Positions 63,004 to 64,000 of a stretch of 64,000 nt of DNA are shown here, in pieces (the stretch's first letter is position 1; each line of letters opens with the position of its first letter). Below the pieces are notes generated by a model. It ran no database searches, was not told the origin of the DNA, and saw nothing but the letters and a program-made list of their open reading frames with translations. The stretch is from Euryodendron excelsum (lineage: Eukaryota > Streptophyta > Magnoliopsida > Ericales > Pentaphylacaceae). Location of the stretch: the NCBI GenBank assembly GCA_033060915.1, contig CM065393.1:1487001-1551000 (forward strand), given 5' to 3'. The position numbers and the translations under genes were made by a program.

Positions 63004-63623
63004 GGCAGAAACAAATTTCTAAAGTCTAAGGTGAACACAGGAAGGGTTCAGACGTAGTAGCAGTACATATCAAAGTCAAATTGTGCTAACTTTGAAAATT
63101 AGGAATAAAAACACAAAAGTCACGATGAGGCATTTGCATACCAATTAACAATTCTTTTGGGATTTCATTTTTTGGAGCCACTAGAATGACAATATTCAAT
63201 CGACTCCTCGCACGTGCCAAGCTCACACACTCCCGATGCTCTTCTAACAACTTATTACCACCATTGTCATGAGCCAGATGTTTGTCATTCAACCTAAAAA
63301 TTTAAACTATTAAGTGGTGTTGTCTACCTTTTTATATGACTTTAAACTTTTCTCCTCCTATCCGATGTGGAATGGTGACACCATGCATTCTAATTTTAAA
63401 AATAAAATTAGTTGCATTTTGGTTTTTCGTAAAATCAAATCGCGGGTTTAAATGAAATTCCAATGTTGGCGATCAGATTTAGGAGGCCTCTCCCTATTTC
63501 AAATCATTCCCTAGAGGATTCTATTAGCATAAGGATCTATACCAAAACCTCTCTCTTATATTTTGCTTATAATTAATCCCCAACATCCGTAACTAATTTT
63601 TTTTTTGCTTCTATTTTCAATAT
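63004..63623. other. Upstream region of P450 copy 2
   Basis: No gene. Unlike copy 1, the 0.6 kb above the TATA box is free of the MITE family and may hold the ancestral promoter. A CACGTG-like core was not seen; CGCACGTGCC near 63,209 contains an ACGT-type (CACGTG) element. Confidence 0.35.
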
Positions 63624-63790
63624 GAAAAATGCTATTCTTACAAAAAAATTCATATAAAATTTGTATATAAAATAATGTGATAATAGTAGTTTTATTATTA
63701 AAAGTCATTATGGTGAATGTTTTTTGTTAAATGAAAAACTCTTATTAAAATACATAATTTTGTATAAATTTTTTATTTGTATAACATCAC
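63624..63790. mobile_element. MITE-like element, copy d
   Basis: Ends GAAAAATGCTATTCTTAC and TTTATTTGTATAACATC, with a core GATAATAGTAGTTTTATTATTAAAAG like copies a-c. About 0.6 kb above the TATA box of P450 copy 2. Followed by unrelated DNA and a TA microsatellite at about 63,945-63,972. Confidence 0.55.
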
Positions 63791-63936
63791 CCTTTCAGTA
63801 TTATTGAAGAAGGATTGAATTGAAGTTTGTCCATTAACATCATTCGGCAGTATTGTCAAGGCTCTTGAATGCGCGTTTTACATGCAAATACATATTTAAG
63901 TGCTGTACAAGATGGTCTACACGTACGCGCACACAC

Positions 63937-63967
<31 letters not shown>

Positions 63968-64000
63968 TATATGTATTTACTTTATGCCTACACCTAAATT

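Noticed and set aside
1..64000. tRNA, rRNA or organellar insert
   Set aside because: No cloverleaf, rRNA core or chloroplast/mitochondrial gene was recognised by reading; a dedicated scan was not possible.

Overview
The window is a piece of a eudicot plant nuclear genome. It has spliced genes with GT..AG introns and very AT-rich intergenic DNA. Most of its length is nested LTR retrotransposons, solo LTRs and MITE-like elements. The species cannot be named from sequence alone.

Only three host genes are supported. (1) The left edge holds the last four exons of a plus-strand gene ending in a C-terminal SH3 domain, most like TASH3 of the TPLATE endocytic complex (174-1236). (2) A complete three-exon cytochrome P450 of the CYP716A type lies on the minus strand at 4558-8327 (479 aa). 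(3) A second complete three-exon CYP716A-type P450 lies on the minus strand at 61103-62902 (478 aa). The two P450s share exon phases, exon-2 length and a promoter motif around the TATA box, so they are paralogues in the same orientation. CYP716A enzymes usually oxidise pentacyclic triterpenes (for example C-28 of beta-amyrin). No oxidosqualene cyclase or glycosyltransferase is visible here.

The roughly 53 kb between the P450s is almost entirely mobile DNA. From left to right: small MITE-like copies and degenerate repeats (8.4-15.3 kb); a LINE-like RNase H tail (16.2-16.5 kb); and a long-LTR Ty3/gypsy-like element arranged LTR-internal-LTR-internal (16,799-43,291). That element has LTRs of about 4.6 kb, a decayed gag, no recognisable pol, and an antisense decayed ORF resembling the plant mobile domain. 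One 2.6 kb solo LTR is inserted in its first LTR with a perfect 5-bp target duplication. A two-layer solo-LTR nest sits in its second internal region. Next comes a foldback structure (43,874-53,795) with long inverted arms around an RNase H fragment. Its left side is split by two inverted copies of the same 4.6 kb LTR family. After that there is a direct duplication of about 1.5 kb (54.2-55.7 and 58.5-60.0 kb) and then the second P450.

The history suggested is an ancestral P450 tandem duplication followed by repeated retrotransposon insertion between the copies. A further MITE lies within about 55 bp of the TATA box of the first P450, and others expanded its first intron to 2.2 kb against 0.26 kb in its paralogue.
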